Shown here piece by piece: positions 17,438 through 25,921 of a DNA stretch of 64,000 nt. The DNA is from Brevibacillus antibioticus (GTDB taxonomy: Bacteria > Bacillota > Bacilli > Brevibacillales > Brevibacillaceae), in assembly GCF_005217615.1 (NCBI RefSeq), contig NZ_SZNK01000001.1, forward strand, positions 494,001 through 558,000, in the 5' to 3' direction. The notes beneath the pieces were generated by a model that worked only from the letters and a program-made list of their open reading frames with translations, had not been told where the DNA came from and did no database searches. The position numbers and the translations under genes are program-made. Position 1 is the stretch's first letter. Each line of letters opens with the position of its first letter.

Positions 17438-17449
17438 ACGGGGTTTTTT
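17424..17449 (+). terminator. Terminator of the Fur-controlled small operon
   Basis: CCCCGTC pairs with GACGGGG, followed by six T. The stop codon of the 48-aa gene is within it. Confidence 0.92.
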
Positions 17450-17466
17450 GTTGAAGCGCGTGCTTC

Positions 17467-18189
17467 TCACTTGAATACGTATTGCTCCAGTTGGGTTTTG
17501 AGGGCATCAATCCCGATGGCGAAGCCCAAGCATTGGCTGGATTGAATGATGAAGGCATTGAGACCAACGACTTCCCCATTCAAATTAATGAGTGGACCTC
17601 CGCTATTTCCTGGGTTAATGGCAGCATCCGTCTGAAAAATTTCTTCGTACATACGCTTCGCAACCTGTAATCGACGGTTTTTAGCACTAATGATTCCCGC
17701 TGTCACAGAATTTTCCAAACCCAGTGGGGAACCGACGCTGATGACCCATTCTCCTACTTTTGTATGAGAGGAGTTGCCTAGTGGCAACGGATATAGCTTG
17801 CAGTCTGCATCAATTTTGATGACGGCGTAATCCCGGACTCGATCGGCTATAATGCGTTTGGCTTCAAACACTCTACCGTTATATAGCTTCACGAAAATGT
17901 TTTTGGATTTGCCGATGACATGCTCGCTCGTCAAGATATACCCTTTCGGATGAAAAAGAAATCCGGAGCCAAAGCTTCGTTCCATGGGTGGAGAATTATC
18001 TTCATGATCAATGAGGCTGCGAATTAACGAATCCACGTCTTTGGAATGGGGAGCATCCTCGGTTACGATGGAGACTACTCCCTCTTGAACTCGCTCGACA
18101 ATGGGAACGAAGAAATTGAATGGGTGCAGACTGCTGCTGCTCACAGGGTACTTTACCCGCGTATACTGGGACCATTTTTTACTTTTCAC
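17467..18189 (-). CDS. Soluble HtrA-like trypsin-fold serine protease
   Basis: A 240-residue S1C-type protease domain. The catalytic triad is readable: His in YILTSEHVIG, Asp in RVRDYAVIKID and Ser in INPGNSGGPLINLNGEVVGLN. Unlike HtrA/HtrB/YyxA (about 400 aa) it has no N-terminal signal or membrane anchor and no PDZ domain, so it is predicted to be cytoplasmic (or in the forespore) and not activated through PDZ. The N-terminal ~75 residues are polar with no known domain. It converges with the Fur-controlled small operon. Confidence 0.85.
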   Translation of the reverse strand: MKSKKWSQYTRVKYPVSSSSLHPFNFFVPIVERVQEGVVSIVTEDAPHSKDVDSLIRSLIDHEDNSPPMERSFGSGFLFHPKGYILTSEHVIGKSKNIFVKLYNGRVFEAKRIIADRVRDYAVIKIDADCKLYPLPLGNSSHTKVGEWVISVGSPLGLENSVTAGIISAKNRRLQVAKRMYEEIFQTDAAINPGNSGGPLINLNGEVVGLNAFIIQSSQCLGFAIGIDALKTQLEQYVFK

Positions 18190-18434
18190 CGATCTCTCCC
18201 CCTACAGCAGATAGGTATGTATCATCTTATGGGGAGTGGGGAGGGAAGGGACGCCCAATTTCTAGTCACGTGAAGGATATATCATTAATTTTGATTGATA
18301 TAATAAAGAAATAGCATTGGTATAATTATTTAAATCCATTTATAATAACATGTAGTTAAAGAATATTTTGAACATAAAGGCTAAGTCCTAGCCGCTAGAG
18401 AGAGAAAAAGAACGGTAACGGAGGATGCGAAGAG

Positions 18435-18968
18435 ATGGATGTTAAAACGATCATACTGGGTTTCTTGAGCTATGGGGAAATGAGTGGCTATGATATTAAG
18501 CAAGCGTTTACAAATAGTATTGGATCCTTTTATGACGCTAGCTTTGGTGCTATTTATCCAGCATTGCGCAAACTGGAGGAAGAAGGCTTCGTGACGAAGC
18601 AAGAAATCATTCAGTCTGGCAAGCCGAACAAGATTTTGTACCGCATTACAGAAGCCGGGAAACAATCTTTCCGTCAAGAAATCCAGACGCCGATCTTGCC
18701 GCCAGTATTGCGTTCAGACATGCTGGTTAAGATTTTCTTCGGCAAGAGCCGCACGATCGACGAACAAAAGGATTTGCTAGAGGGCTGCTTGGATACACAA
18801 CGTCAATTGCTCCAACAAAGTAAGGCCTCTTATAAAAAGCTGGAAATGAATTTTGACGAATATCAACGTTTTTGCTGGGAATATACCATACATCAACTGG
18901 AGTCAACGATTTCCTTTATGGAACAAAAAATGACTTCCTTGTTGAAACAACCAGCTTATTCCGTTTAG
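18435..18968 (+). CDS. PadR-family transcriptional regulator
   Basis: A 177-residue repressor of the PadR-s2/Vir_act_alpha_C type. The winged helix (about 1-85) includes ILGFLSYGEMSGYDIKQAF, SFGAIYPALRKLEEEGFV and YRITEAGKQSF. The C-terminal half is a long helical dimerisation region. GGAGG lies ten bases upstream of the ATG, and a TATAAT-like -10 lies near 18330 in an A+T-rich leader. No obvious efflux target is adjacent, so its regulon is unknown. Confidence 0.9.
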   Translation: MDVKTIILGFLSYGEMSGYDIKQAFTNSIGSFYDASFGAIYPALRKLEEEGFVTKQEIIQSGKPNKILYRITEAGKQSFRQEIQTPILPPVLRSDMLVKIFFGKSRTIDEQKDLLEGCLDTQRQLLQQSKASYKKLEMNFDEYQRFCWEYTIHQLESTISFMEQKMTSLLKQPAYSV

Positions 18969-18974
18969 TCACAT

Positions 18975-19020
18975 AAAGCGAAGGGCTCATGTCTTGTGAA
19001 CAATGAGCCCTTCGCTTATT
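18975..19020. terminator. Bidirectional terminator
   Basis: AAGCGAAGGGCTCAT pairs with ATGAGCCCTTCGCTT between converging padR-like and aminopeptidase genes. Confidence 0.9.
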
Positions 19021-19025
19021 TTCAT

Positions 19026-20138
19026 TTATTTAAGGTTTTCTGGATTGAGGCATTCGAGCTCTGGTACAACGAAACGTCCGTCTTTGCGAATTAGGCGATC
19101 GTCAAACCAAATTTCTCCACCGCCCCACTCAGGACGCTGAATCATAACCAAGTCCCAGTGAATGGAGGATTTGTTTCCGTTAAACGCTTCATCATATGCC
19201 TGTCCTGGTGTGAAGTGGAAGCTTCCATCGATTTTTTCGTCGAAGAGGATGTCTTTCATCGGATTTTGGATATACGGATTCACGCCGATGGCGAATTCCC
19301 CAACGAATCTGGCACCTTCATCGGTATCAAAGATTTCATTGATCTTCTCTGTATCGTTGGCAGTTGCTTCGATGATTTTGCCATCCTTGAAGGTGAGCTT
19401 GATATTGTCGTATGTAAAGCCTTGGTAAGGAGATGGCGTGTTGTACGCGATCGTACCGTTGACGGAATCACGGACAGGGGCAGTGAATACTTCTCCGTCA
19501 GGGATGTTGGCTTCACCTGCACATTTGATTGCCGGAATATCTTTAATGGAGAAGGTCAGATCAGTGCCAGGCCCTACGATACGTACCTTGTCGGTTTTCT
19601 CCATCAGCTCGACCAGGCTGTCCATGGCTTTATCCATTTTACCGTAATCAAGGGTACACACTTTGAAATAGAAATCTTCGAAAGCAGCGGTGCTCATATT
19701 AGCCAACTGAGCCATGGATGCATTTGGATAGCGAAGCACGACCCATTTGGTATGCGGTACGCGAATATCCAGTACAGGACGCGCTAGCAGCTTGGAATGC
19801 AGCTGCATTTTGTCTCCAGGCACATCGGAGAGCTCACTAATGTTGTCGCCGCCGCGGATGCCAATGTAGCAATCCATTTGTTTCATGAAAGCCACATCTG
19901 CTTCACGCATGATACCCAATTGTGTTTCGTTGGCACCCATCAAGAGCTCGCGCTGAACGGATTGGTCGATCAGTTGGACAAACGGATTTCCTCCAGCTTC
20001 GTATACCTTGGCAATTACGGCTTTTGTCAGATCCGTAACGTTGCCAATGGAGTAAATTAAAACGTTTTCACCAGGCTTGACAGTCACGGAATAATTAACG
20101 AGGACATCAGCCAGTTGTTCAATTCGTGAATCTTTCAT
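19026..20138 (-). CDS. M29-family aminopeptidase (AmpS/AmpII type)
   Basis: A 370-residue thermophilic-type metallo-aminopeptidase that removes N-terminal residues from peptides in the cytoplasm. The family C-terminal metal region is present: GEFAIGVNPYI, LFDEKIDGSFHFTPGQAY, SSIHWDLVMIQRP and GGEIWFDDRLIRKDG, which carry the Glu, His and Asp ligands. Length matches the family (about 370-410). ATG at 20138 has GTGAGGG upstream; the extra 18 residues of the longer frame have no ribosome site. Monocistronic. Confidence 0.92.
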   Translation of the reverse strand: MKDSRIEQLADVLVNYSVTVKPGENVLIYSIGNVTDLTKAVIAKVYEAGGNPFVQLIDQSVQRELLMGANETQLGIMREADVAFMKQMDCYIGIRGGDNISELSDVPGDKMQLHSKLLARPVLDIRVPHTKWVVLRYPNASMAQLANMSTAAFEDFYFKVCTLDYGKMDKAMDSLVELMEKTDKVRIVGPGTDLTFSIKDIPAIKCAGEANIPDGEVFTAPVRDSVNGTIAYNTPSPYQGFTYDNIKLTFKDGKIIEATANDTEKINEIFDTDEGARFVGEFAIGVNPYIQNPMKDILFDEKIDGSFHFTPGQAYDEAFNGNKSSIHWDLVMIQRPEWGGGEIWFDDRLIRKDGRFVVPELECLNPENLK

Positions 20139-20194
20139 AGGAAGGGGATCCCTCACTTTCCATATCATTCTTTTCCATTGTACACAACTCAAAC

Positions 20195-20228
20195 AGAAAA
20201 AAGCTACCCACTGACGAGGGTAGCTTGC
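20195..20228 (-). terminator. Terminator of the YjcZ-like micro-gene
   Basis: On the minus strand AAGCTACCC pairs with GGGTAGCTT and is followed by six T. Confidence 0.8.
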
Positions 20229-20311
20229 GGAGGAAACGCGCTTGAAGGATTCGGTACTTCATGTATATGCAACGACCTACTGAATATGGCTATATCTTCG
20301 GGGAAGAACGA

Positions 20312-20404
20312 TTAGTCGCAGCTGCACCCGATAATAACCAGCAGGATGAAAAGAATCAAAACCAGAGTGAAGCCGTCGAATTCTCCATTAAAGATGCCGC
20401 TCAT
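20312..20404 (-). CDS. YjcZ-family sporulation membrane micropeptide
   Basis: A 30-residue protein beginning MSGIFNGEFDGF, then a single hydrophobic helix (LVLILFILLVIIG) and a CSCD C-terminus. This is the pattern of YjcZ/YhcZ-like sporulation peptides, in which a small Gly/Phe-rich N-terminus precedes one helix. GAGGAGG lies eight bases upstream of the ATG, and a terminator follows. The family is usually made in the mother cell during sporulation; no sporulation promoter could be defined with confidence here. Confidence 0.8.
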   Translation of the reverse strand: MSGIFNGEFDGFTLVLILFILLVIIGCSCD

Positions 20405-20630
20405 CGAATAAACATCCTCCTCATATGTGTGTTAAGCCTCTTGTGCTTACATCTACAACATATGGGTGAGCGCATAGGACCGAACCGGGCATCCGCCCAT
20501 TTTTGCGAAAATTGTTTTGGTAATCTCTTATTTTTCAACCTCTTGCATTTCTCGATGTTTATTATTCTGAAAAGCAGGAAAAGCTAGAGGATACCAAAAG
20601 ACTTTGCAAGTATGAAAGGATGTTTATGTG

Positions 20631-20864
20631 ATGCAAAGATCAATATCAAGCCTACAGCATGATCTGGTCCAAATTACGATTAATGTTGGAGAAGACTTTA
20701 AATCCATTGTGTGGAAAGCGCAGTACGATATGGACTTTAATACAGAATGTCTCTTTTGTTTCTCCGAGCAAATTACTGGCTACCGTGTCGAAGATGAAGA
20801 CGGAAAAGCGGGGAAAGTCGCTGTTTGTCCGCATTGTGAAAAAGTAAACGCTATCTACGCGTGA
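20631..20864 (+). CDS. Small zinc-ribbon-like protein
   Basis: A 77-residue protein that I do not recognise. The C-terminal half has two cysteine pairs, CLFC and CPHC, about 30 residues apart, compatible with one zinc site. The N-terminal half alternates charged and hydrophobic residues. AAAGGA lies upstream; a GTG at 20628 directly before the ATG could serve instead. A terminator follows at 20889. Single-gene unit between the YjcZ-like gene and the structured element. Confidence 0.7.
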   Translation: MQRSISSLQHDLVQITINVGEDFKSIVWKAQYDMDFNTECLFCFSEQITGYRVEDEDGKAGKVAVCPHCEKVNAIYA

Positions 20865-20888
20865 GATTGAAGTTTTGATCGTTAAAAG

Positions 20889-20925
20889 AAAGACGATGCC
20901 GATTGTTGGCACCGTCTTTTTTCTT
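20889..20925 (+). terminator. Terminator after the zinc-ribbon-like gene
   Basis: AGACGATGCC pairs with GGCACCGTCT, followed by TTTTTTCTTTC; A-rich on the other side. Confidence 0.8.
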
Positions 20926-20968
20926 TCATTTTTTAGTAAGGTACCGATGTGCCAACAAAGCTGGTGAG

Positions 20969-21173
20969 AAGAAAAAGCACAGAGCTCGCAGACCTTGACA
21001 ACGCCTACCCAGTCGAAACTTCAAAAAGGGGACCCGGTTGTCGAACACTTCATCCCTGAGAAACAACCGCCCGTAGGGTGGCTTTGGATCGACGGTCCCC
21101 TTTTTGAAGTGGAGACGGACAGTCAATCCCCCCTGCGGGCGGGTCAGAGTCGAAGAGAACTGTGCTTTTTCTT
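20969..21173. other. Strongly palindromic structured element (candidate ncRNA or MITE-like repeat)
   Basis: A 205-base non-coding element bounded by a perfect 14-base inverted repeat (AAGAAAAAGCACAG at 20969-20982 with 21160-21173). Inside it is a perfect 17-base inverted repeat (ACTTCAAAAAGGGGACC at 21018-21034 with 21094-21110). A nested hairpin CGGTTGT/ACAACCG (21035-21041 with 21063-21069) and a small CCC-GTA-GGG hairpin follow. GAC-N3-GAC near 20991 can pair with GTC-N3-GTC near 21143. Short open frames on both strands are by-products of the symmetry. It could be a stable RNA with its own terminator-like end (CTGTGCTTTTTCTTTT), or a DNA repeat. I could not match it to a known RNA family. 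Confidence 0.55.
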
Positions 21174-21298
21174 TTCCTCCACTATGTTGACTCTAGTTTA
21201 TATCTGGCTCTATATCCACCAAGTACCACCTGCTCTCTAGCAGGATTGAAAGGAGGACTCTCGAATAGTATGAGAGACATACATATAGATAGGTAGGG

Positions 21299-21706
21299 GT
21301 GAACACCGTGCAAAAGAGATGCACCCGCTGTGGGAACGAAATGGAGATCGTGCTGCGCAACGTCGTGTACAGGAAACGAGTGAAAATCATGAATGTACCT
21401 GTACAAGTCTGCGTGGACGAAGATTGTGACCATTCCCAAGTGGTAGATGTGATTAAGGATGATTTGAAGTCACTCATGGAGGAACTGGGCCAACATCCGC
21501 AGCGCCAGGCAATCGAATTCGAAGAAATGTCAGAGTTATCCAACTTATTGGTATTGATTGCTAATGAGAAGGTGAATTCGACCGTAAGAGAATTACTTGG
21601 TGAAAAAGTCAACGAGCTATTGGATCTGTTTTTGTTGGCGCAGTCCCTTGGCGATGAAAAATGGATGCTGGAGCTACGCGAACGTCTAACGAAAATTATG
21701 GTGTAA
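21299..21706 (+). CDS. YgiT-type zinc-finger protein
   Basis: A 135-residue protein. The N-terminal ~50 residues match the MqsA/YgiT-type zinc finger: C-x2-C (CTRCG), then VVYRKRVKIMNVPVQVCVDEDC, where the second ligand pair is spaced C-x4-C. The remaining ~85 residues are helical and acidic, without the HTH domain of MqsA antitoxins. No toxin gene is adjacent, so it is probably not a toxin-antitoxin component. The start is GTG at 21299 or, with a better ribosome-site distance from GGGG, GTG at 21308. AGGAGG further upstream (21251) precedes a possible eight-codon leader starting at 21270. Confidence 0.72.
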   Translation: MNTVQKRCTRCGNEMEIVLRNVVYRKRVKIMNVPVQVCVDEDCDHSQVVDVIKDDLKSLMEELGQHPQRQAIEFEEMSELSNLLVLIANEKVNSTVRELLGEKVNELLDLFLLAQSLGDEKWMLELRERLTKIMV

Positions 21707-21711
21707 GGATT

Positions 21712-21745
21712 AAGAGATGCCTAGAAGATAGGTATCTCTTTTTTC
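21712..21745 (+). terminator. Terminator after the YgiT-type gene
   Basis: AAGAGATGCCTA pairs with TAGGTATCTCTT, followed by TTTT. Confidence 0.82.
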
Positions 21746-21827
21746 ATTTCTCCATGCACCGCAAATATAGACTTTGCTGCTTGGACTTATGTATACTGAT
21801 AGGCACATAACATAAGGAGAGATGAAC

Positions 21828-22154
21828 ATGTCACAAAAACAGCTTCACTCCATAGAAGAACTGGATGAGTTCGTAGCAAAAAGTGGGAAAAAGCTCTTGT
21901 TTAAGCATAGCACGATTTGCCCAATCAGTACGTCCGCTTATGATGAGTTTCAGGCGTATTTGCTGGACAATCAAGTGGAATCTGCGGTCATTCTGGTACG
22001 AGAGGATCGCCCTGTCTCCAACGCCGTAGCGGATCTTTTTTCCATCAAACACGAATCCCCGCAAATCTTTTTGCTGGAGAACGGGGAAGTAAAATGGCAC
22101 ACGTCTCACTGGAAAATCACAAAGGACGCGATTGGCCAGGCGCTCAACGCGTAA
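21828..22154 (+). CDS. ytxJ: YtxJ, bacillithiol-system thioredoxin-like protein
   Basis: A 108-residue thioredoxin-fold protein, proposed in Bacillales as a monothiol bacilliredoxin-like partner. The single redox cysteine is in STICPISTSAYDEF, and the cis-Pro region is ESPQIFLLENG. The start ATG at 21828 is eight bases after AAGGAG; the ATG two codons earlier is too close to that site. In B. subtilis ytxJ also stands just upstream of aroA-ccpA, so the order is conserved except for the FtsA-like gene between them here. Confidence 0.9.
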   Translation: MSQKQLHSIEELDEFVAKSGKKLLFKHSTICPISTSAYDEFQAYLLDNQVESAVILVREDRPVSNAVADLFSIKHESPQIFLLENGEVKWHTSHWKITKDAIGQALNA

Positions 22155-22156
22155 TC

Positions 22157-22200
22157 AAAAAGCCGGGACACCCGATAAGCGAGGTGAATCCGGCTTTTTG
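22157..22200. terminator. Bidirectional terminator
   Basis: AAAAAGCCGG with CCGGCTTTTT, extended by CACC/GGTG, between ytxJ and the converging FtsA-like gene. Confidence 0.85.
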
Positions 22201-22226
22201 TATGGAGAAAAAGAGCGGTGGAGAGA

Positions 22227-24383
22227 CTATTCCCAGAATAGCTCTAACTTGTCTCCACTTTTCAATTCTGTCTGGAAGTTGGCTAGTTCGCCATTGACGA
22301 GCATGACGAATCCGGAGATACTCTCACGGTCGGGCTTTTCTAAGGAAACATCGACAAAACGGAAGACGTCACTAAACACAGGTGTAGACGCAGGTGAGGA
22401 TTTTACCGTGATGTCGGCACCTTCACTCACGGGATCAGAGGCATTCGCTGCTCTTCCGTCTACGGTAATGGTTACCTGTGCGACAGGCAATACGACCCGT
22501 TCACCATTGAAGTGTACGATCATTGTCTCCTGTACCCATTCTTCCAAGGGGATGACCTCTTGTATGGAAGGGGCGGGGACTTCATCCAGCTGATAGACGA
22601 GAACATCACCTTGCCGGACGATATCTGTCACGGTTGCTGGTCTTCCGTTCAGCTCGATCACCTCGACATGGGATGGAATCGAATAATCTTGTCCATTCAC
22701 ACAAAAATGCAAGCCTGATTCCGCGGACGTTTTCAGTTCTGCGAGCTCCAGTACTTCATAGACAGTGCGGGGAAGGCGGATGTCCACCTCGGCACGATCA
22801 GAGATCAAGGTATCGAGAGTACTAACTGCTCCGTTAACATGTACGACTGGACCGAGCGAGTAGGGACGATCATTGCAGATCACCTCAAGCGTGTCCAGCT
22901 CATCGAATAAATCTTTGGCAAACACACGTGCATCATCGCCGTTTGTACCAGCCACAACGGTGATTTGGTCCCCGTCATTGATTGGCGCGTCGAGACTGAC
23001 GCCCTCCCCGTTGCGCTGAATCACCGGCGCTGTACCATGACCACCTGGAATCATTTTCATCCGTCCGTTTACGGTAACGGTCATCGCCAATCCGGGGCGA
23101 CCATACAGACGGCGGATATCCAGTCCGGATGCAATGAGCGCATCACCCAACGTCATTTTTCGCAAGTCGAATATGCGCACAGGAGTGTCATTGACTGTAA
23201 CCGTTACATAGCGCAATGGATGACGGCGAGCAGCAACAGCAATGCCGACTGGCGTTACAAACTCAGGTCCACTGAGCGCCGGATTGTCTCCGACGTATTG
23301 TTTAATCGCATCTCCGCCTCTAACGGCAACACGGGCGGCAGGAATATTCAAAACCTGAGCGACTTTTCCAGTAAGCCCAGGGGTGAGGCTGCCACCGCCG
23401 ATCAGCATGACCGCTTGTGGAGCTTTTCCGTTGAGCTCCAATATTTTGAAGGCAATTTTATCAGCGAGTTGCTGGATGTCTGCTTCAATCGCACTGGTTA
23501 CCTCGGCAGCGCTCATCGTATGCTCTATGCCAAGAATGTCTGAGAAAGTGACGGACTCCTCGGTGGATAAGAGGCGCTTCACTTCTTCTGCCATCGGAAA
23601 ATCCATGAGAAAGGCATTCATGAGCGAATCCGTGATTTCATCGCCGGCAACAGGCACCATGCCGTAGGCAGTAATCGCCCCTTCCTCAGTCAGCGCGACG
23701 TCAGAAGTACCTGCCCCAATGTCCACTAATGCGATATTCAGTCGGCGCATCGTCACAGGAATCAGGACATTAATGGCCGCAATCGGCTCCAGTGTCAACG
23801 CCTGCATTTCCAGATCGCATCGTTTCAGAGCAGCAATTAGCGAGTCGACAACCACGCGTGGAAGGAAAGTTGCGATCACATCTACGCTTGCTATGTCACC
23901 CCGTTGGTCAATCAGACTGCCGATCAACTCTCCATCCAGATGGTAGTGGACGACGCTGTAACCGACGCAATAATAGCGGGTGACGTCTTGATCCTTTAGC
24001 TCTTGAGCTAATGCGGCTTGGGCCTCCTGTACAGCAGAAAACTCCAAAGCGACAACATCTTCGCGCGAGATGAAGGCATGTCTGGCTAACGGCATGTCCA
24101 CACGTACGCGGCGGGTTCGCAATGACCGACCGGCAGCAGCGACCGCTACCTGATGCAGCTTGCCGTATTTCCCCTCCAGCTCTTCTTTTATTTGTTGAAT
24201 CACCTTAGCTACGGCGACAATATCGTGAATTTGCCCATCGAGCATAGAGCGTTCATCGTGCTCTCGAATGGCGCAGTCCAATACGCGGTACTGCTCGCCG
24301 GTCGTTTCCACGATCAGGCCGACGACGCTGCGCGTTCCAATATCTAATGAAAAAATGAGCTCAGGGGCTGTGATGTCAGACAA
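22227..24383 (-). CDS. FtsA/PilM-like actin-fold ATPase with long beta-rich C-terminal tail
   Basis: A 718-residue protein. Residues 1-390 are an FtsA-type actin fold: phosphate-1 loop FSLDIGTRSVVGLIV, the 1C-type insertion (about 85-170), phosphate-2 LVDIGAGTSDVALTEEG and adenosine motif LIGGGSLTPGL. FtsA is normally about 420-440 residues with a membrane-binding C-terminal helix; that helix is absent. Instead about 320 residues carry at least four units ending in a VNG...GD-I pattern (ELNGRPATVTDIVRQGDVL, VDGRAANASDPVSEGADI, VNGELANFQTELKSGDKL), which looks like repeated small beta-grasp or SLBB-like modules. TTG start at 24383, AAGGAG upstream. It is not the dcw-cluster ftsA and probably has a scaffold role of unknown kind. 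Confidence 0.8.
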   Translation of the reverse strand: MSDITAPELIFSLDIGTRSVVGLIVETTGEQYRVLDCAIREHDERSMLDGQIHDIVAVAKVIQQIKEELEGKYGKLHQVAVAAAGRSLRTRRVRVDMPLARHAFISREDVVALEFSAVQEAQAALAQELKDQDVTRYYCVGYSVVHYHLDGELIGSLIDQRGDIASVDVIATFLPRVVVDSLIAALKRCDLEMQALTLEPIAAINVLIPVTMRRLNIALVDIGAGTSDVALTEEGAITAYGMVPVAGDEITDSLMNAFLMDFPMAEEVKRLLSTEESVTFSDILGIEHTMSAAEVTSAIEADIQQLADKIAFKILELNGKAPQAVMLIGGGSLTPGLTGKVAQVLNIPAARVAVRGGDAIKQYVGDNPALSGPEFVTPVGIAVAARRHPLRYVTVTVNDTPVRIFDLRKMTLGDALIASGLDIRRLYGRPGLAMTVTVNGRMKMIPGGHGTAPVIQRNGEGVSLDAPINDGDQITVVAGTNGDDARVFAKDLFDELDTLEVICNDRPYSLGPVVHVNGAVSTLDTLISDRAEVDIRLPRTVYEVLELAELKTSAESGLHFCVNGQDYSIPSHVEVIELNGRPATVTDIVRQGDVLVYQLDEVPAPSIQEVIPLEEWVQETMIVHFNGERVVLPVAQVTITVDGRAANASDPVSEGADITVKSSPASTPVFSDVFRFVDVSLEKPDRESISGFVMLVNGELANFQTELKSGDKLELFWE

Positions 24384-24617
24384 AAGTAGGTCACTCCTTG
24401 TAAGAGGTTGTTCATAAAGTCTTTACAATACTTATCGGTGATTTTGGACTGTATCGGAAAGGAACAATCACTTTTAGCTAGAACATATATCCAAAACTAT
24501 TCGATTTGAAAGGGAAAGAATCCTGTCGAATCAAGGAATCTTCTTCGTTTTGACGAATAATTGGAAAAGATAAAAAAACAGAAAAAATTTACTTTCGCGC
24601 TTTTTGGCGCTAAACTG

Positions 24618-24646
24618 CTGACAAGGGTGTTTGAATCGATTATAAT
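24618..24646 (+). promoter_or_regulatory. SigA promoter of aroA
   Basis: CTGACA (24618-24623), a 17-base spacer, TATAAT (24641-24646). The 24384-24617 stretch between this and the FtsA-like gene is A+T-rich, and I see no gene in it. Confidence 0.8.
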
Positions 24647-24697
24647 TACCCTAATTTATCGATAAATCCCTATAAAAAAAGAGGAGAGTGGAGAGAG

Positions 24698-25795
24698 ATG
24701 GCACACGATCAAATCGAAACCATGCGCAAGCAGATAGACGAGATCAACCTGCAAATTCTTGAATTGATCAACAAACGAGCTACCTTGGTTCAAGAGCTCG
24801 GCAAAGAAAAAGAAAAACAGGGCAGCAACCGTTTTGACCCAGAGCGTGAGCGCCAAATGCTCAATCTGCTCGTTGAAAACAATAAAGGTCCTTTCAATGA
24901 CAATGCGATTCGTCATTTGTTCAAACAAATATTCCAAGTTTCCTTAGATCTGCAAGACGACGATAAGAAAAAAGTACTCCTCGTTAGCCGTAAGAAAAAG
25001 GCAGAGGATACGGTTATCACGGTAAAAGGCGTAGAGTTCGGAGGGAAAAATCCGATTCTGATCGCAGGTCCTTGCTCCGTGGAAAGCTACGAGCAAGTAA
25101 GAGCAGTAGCAGAAAACCACGCAAAACGCGGACTGCGCACACTGCGTGGCGGTGCGTACAAGCCTCGTACCTCGCCATACGACTTCCAAGGTCTGGGTGA
25201 AGAAGGCTTGCAAATTCTCAAGCGTATCGGGGATGAATTCAACCTCGTAACAATCAGTGAAATCGTGACGCCAGCGGATCTTGAGATGGCGACGAAATAC
25301 ATCGATGTTATCCAAATCGGGGCTCGCAATATGCAAAACTTCGAGCTGCTGAAGGCGGCAGGTCGTGTGAACAAGCCGATCCTCTTGAAGCGTGGCCTCG
25401 CTGCTACGATTGAAGAGTTCATCTACGCGGCAGAGTACATCCTGTCCGAAGGTAACACACAAGTCATGCTGTGCGAGCGTGGAATCCGCACCTACGAAAA
25501 AGCGACACGCAATACGCTCGATATTTCTGCTGTACCACTCCTCAAGCAGGAGACGCACTTGCCAGTGTTTGTAGACGTGACGCACTCTACAGGTCGTCGT
25601 GATCTGCTCTTGCCTTGCGCGAAAGCAGGTTTCGCAGTCGGTTCTGATGGTATCATGGTAGAGGTTCACCCAGATCCAGATGTGGCACTGTCTGATGCGA
25701 AGCAACAGTTGAACATTCCACAGTTCAACGAGTTTGTTGATGAACTGCTCGCTTCCGGCCTGTACAAAGGCGATATAGTGCCAACAAGAGTATAA
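24698..25795 (+). CDS. aroA: Bifunctional chorismate mutase / DAHP synthase
   Basis: A 365-residue enzyme that makes 3-deoxy-D-arabino-heptulosonate-7-phosphate, the entry to the shikimate pathway. Residues 1-90 are an AroQ-type chorismate mutase ([29 protein letters not shown]), which serves as the regulatory domain. Residues ~105-365 are a KDO8P-like DAHP synthase: [13 protein letters not shown] (metal Cys), [50 protein letters not shown] and [17 protein letters not shown]. Same architecture as B. subtilis AroA, next to ccpA as there. ATG at 24698 has GAGGAG upstream. Confidence 0.97.
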   Translation: MAHDQIETMRKQIDEINLQILELINKRATLVQELGKEKEKQGSNRFDPERERQMLNLLVENNKGPFNDNAIRHLFKQIFQVSLDLQDDDKKKVLLVSRKKKAEDTVITVKGVEFGGKNPILIAGPCSVESYEQVRAVAENHAKRGLRTLRGGAYKPRTSPYDFQGLGEEGLQILKRIGDEFNLVTISEIVTPADLEMATKYIDVIQIGARNMQNFELLKAAGRVNKPILLKRGLAATIEEFIYAAEYILSEGNTQVMLCERGIRTYEKATRNTLDISAVPLLKQETHLPVFVDVTHSTGRRDLLLPCAKAGFAVGSDGIMVEVHPDPDVALSDAKQQLNIPQFNEFVDELLASGLYKGDIVPTRV

Positions 25796-25816
25796 GAATA
25801 CCTTTCGGGTATAGTT

Positions 25817-25850
25817 AAAGGGTCCTTCCTGCGCGCGGGAGGACCTTTCT
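25817..25850 (+). terminator. Terminator after aroA
   Basis: AAAGGGTCCTTCC pairs with GGGAGGACCTTT, loop GCGCGC region, followed by CTCATTT; a short T run makes it moderate. Confidence 0.65.
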
Positions 25851-25921
25851 CATTTGACGAACCATTGGCGACCAAGTAAGCTAGAATTACGTGCTGATAT
25901 TGGTGAAGGAGGATAGGCCAT

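Noticed and set aside
20926-21240. Two short frames (66 and 81 codons) on opposite strands of the palindromic element
   Set aside because: They arise from the inverted repeats; both lack recognisable features and a convincing ribosome site.
21270-21296. Eight-codon leader peptide before the YgiT-type gene
   Set aside because: AGGAGG is 13 bases from the ATG and there is no attenuator structure, so it is only mentioned in the gene entry.
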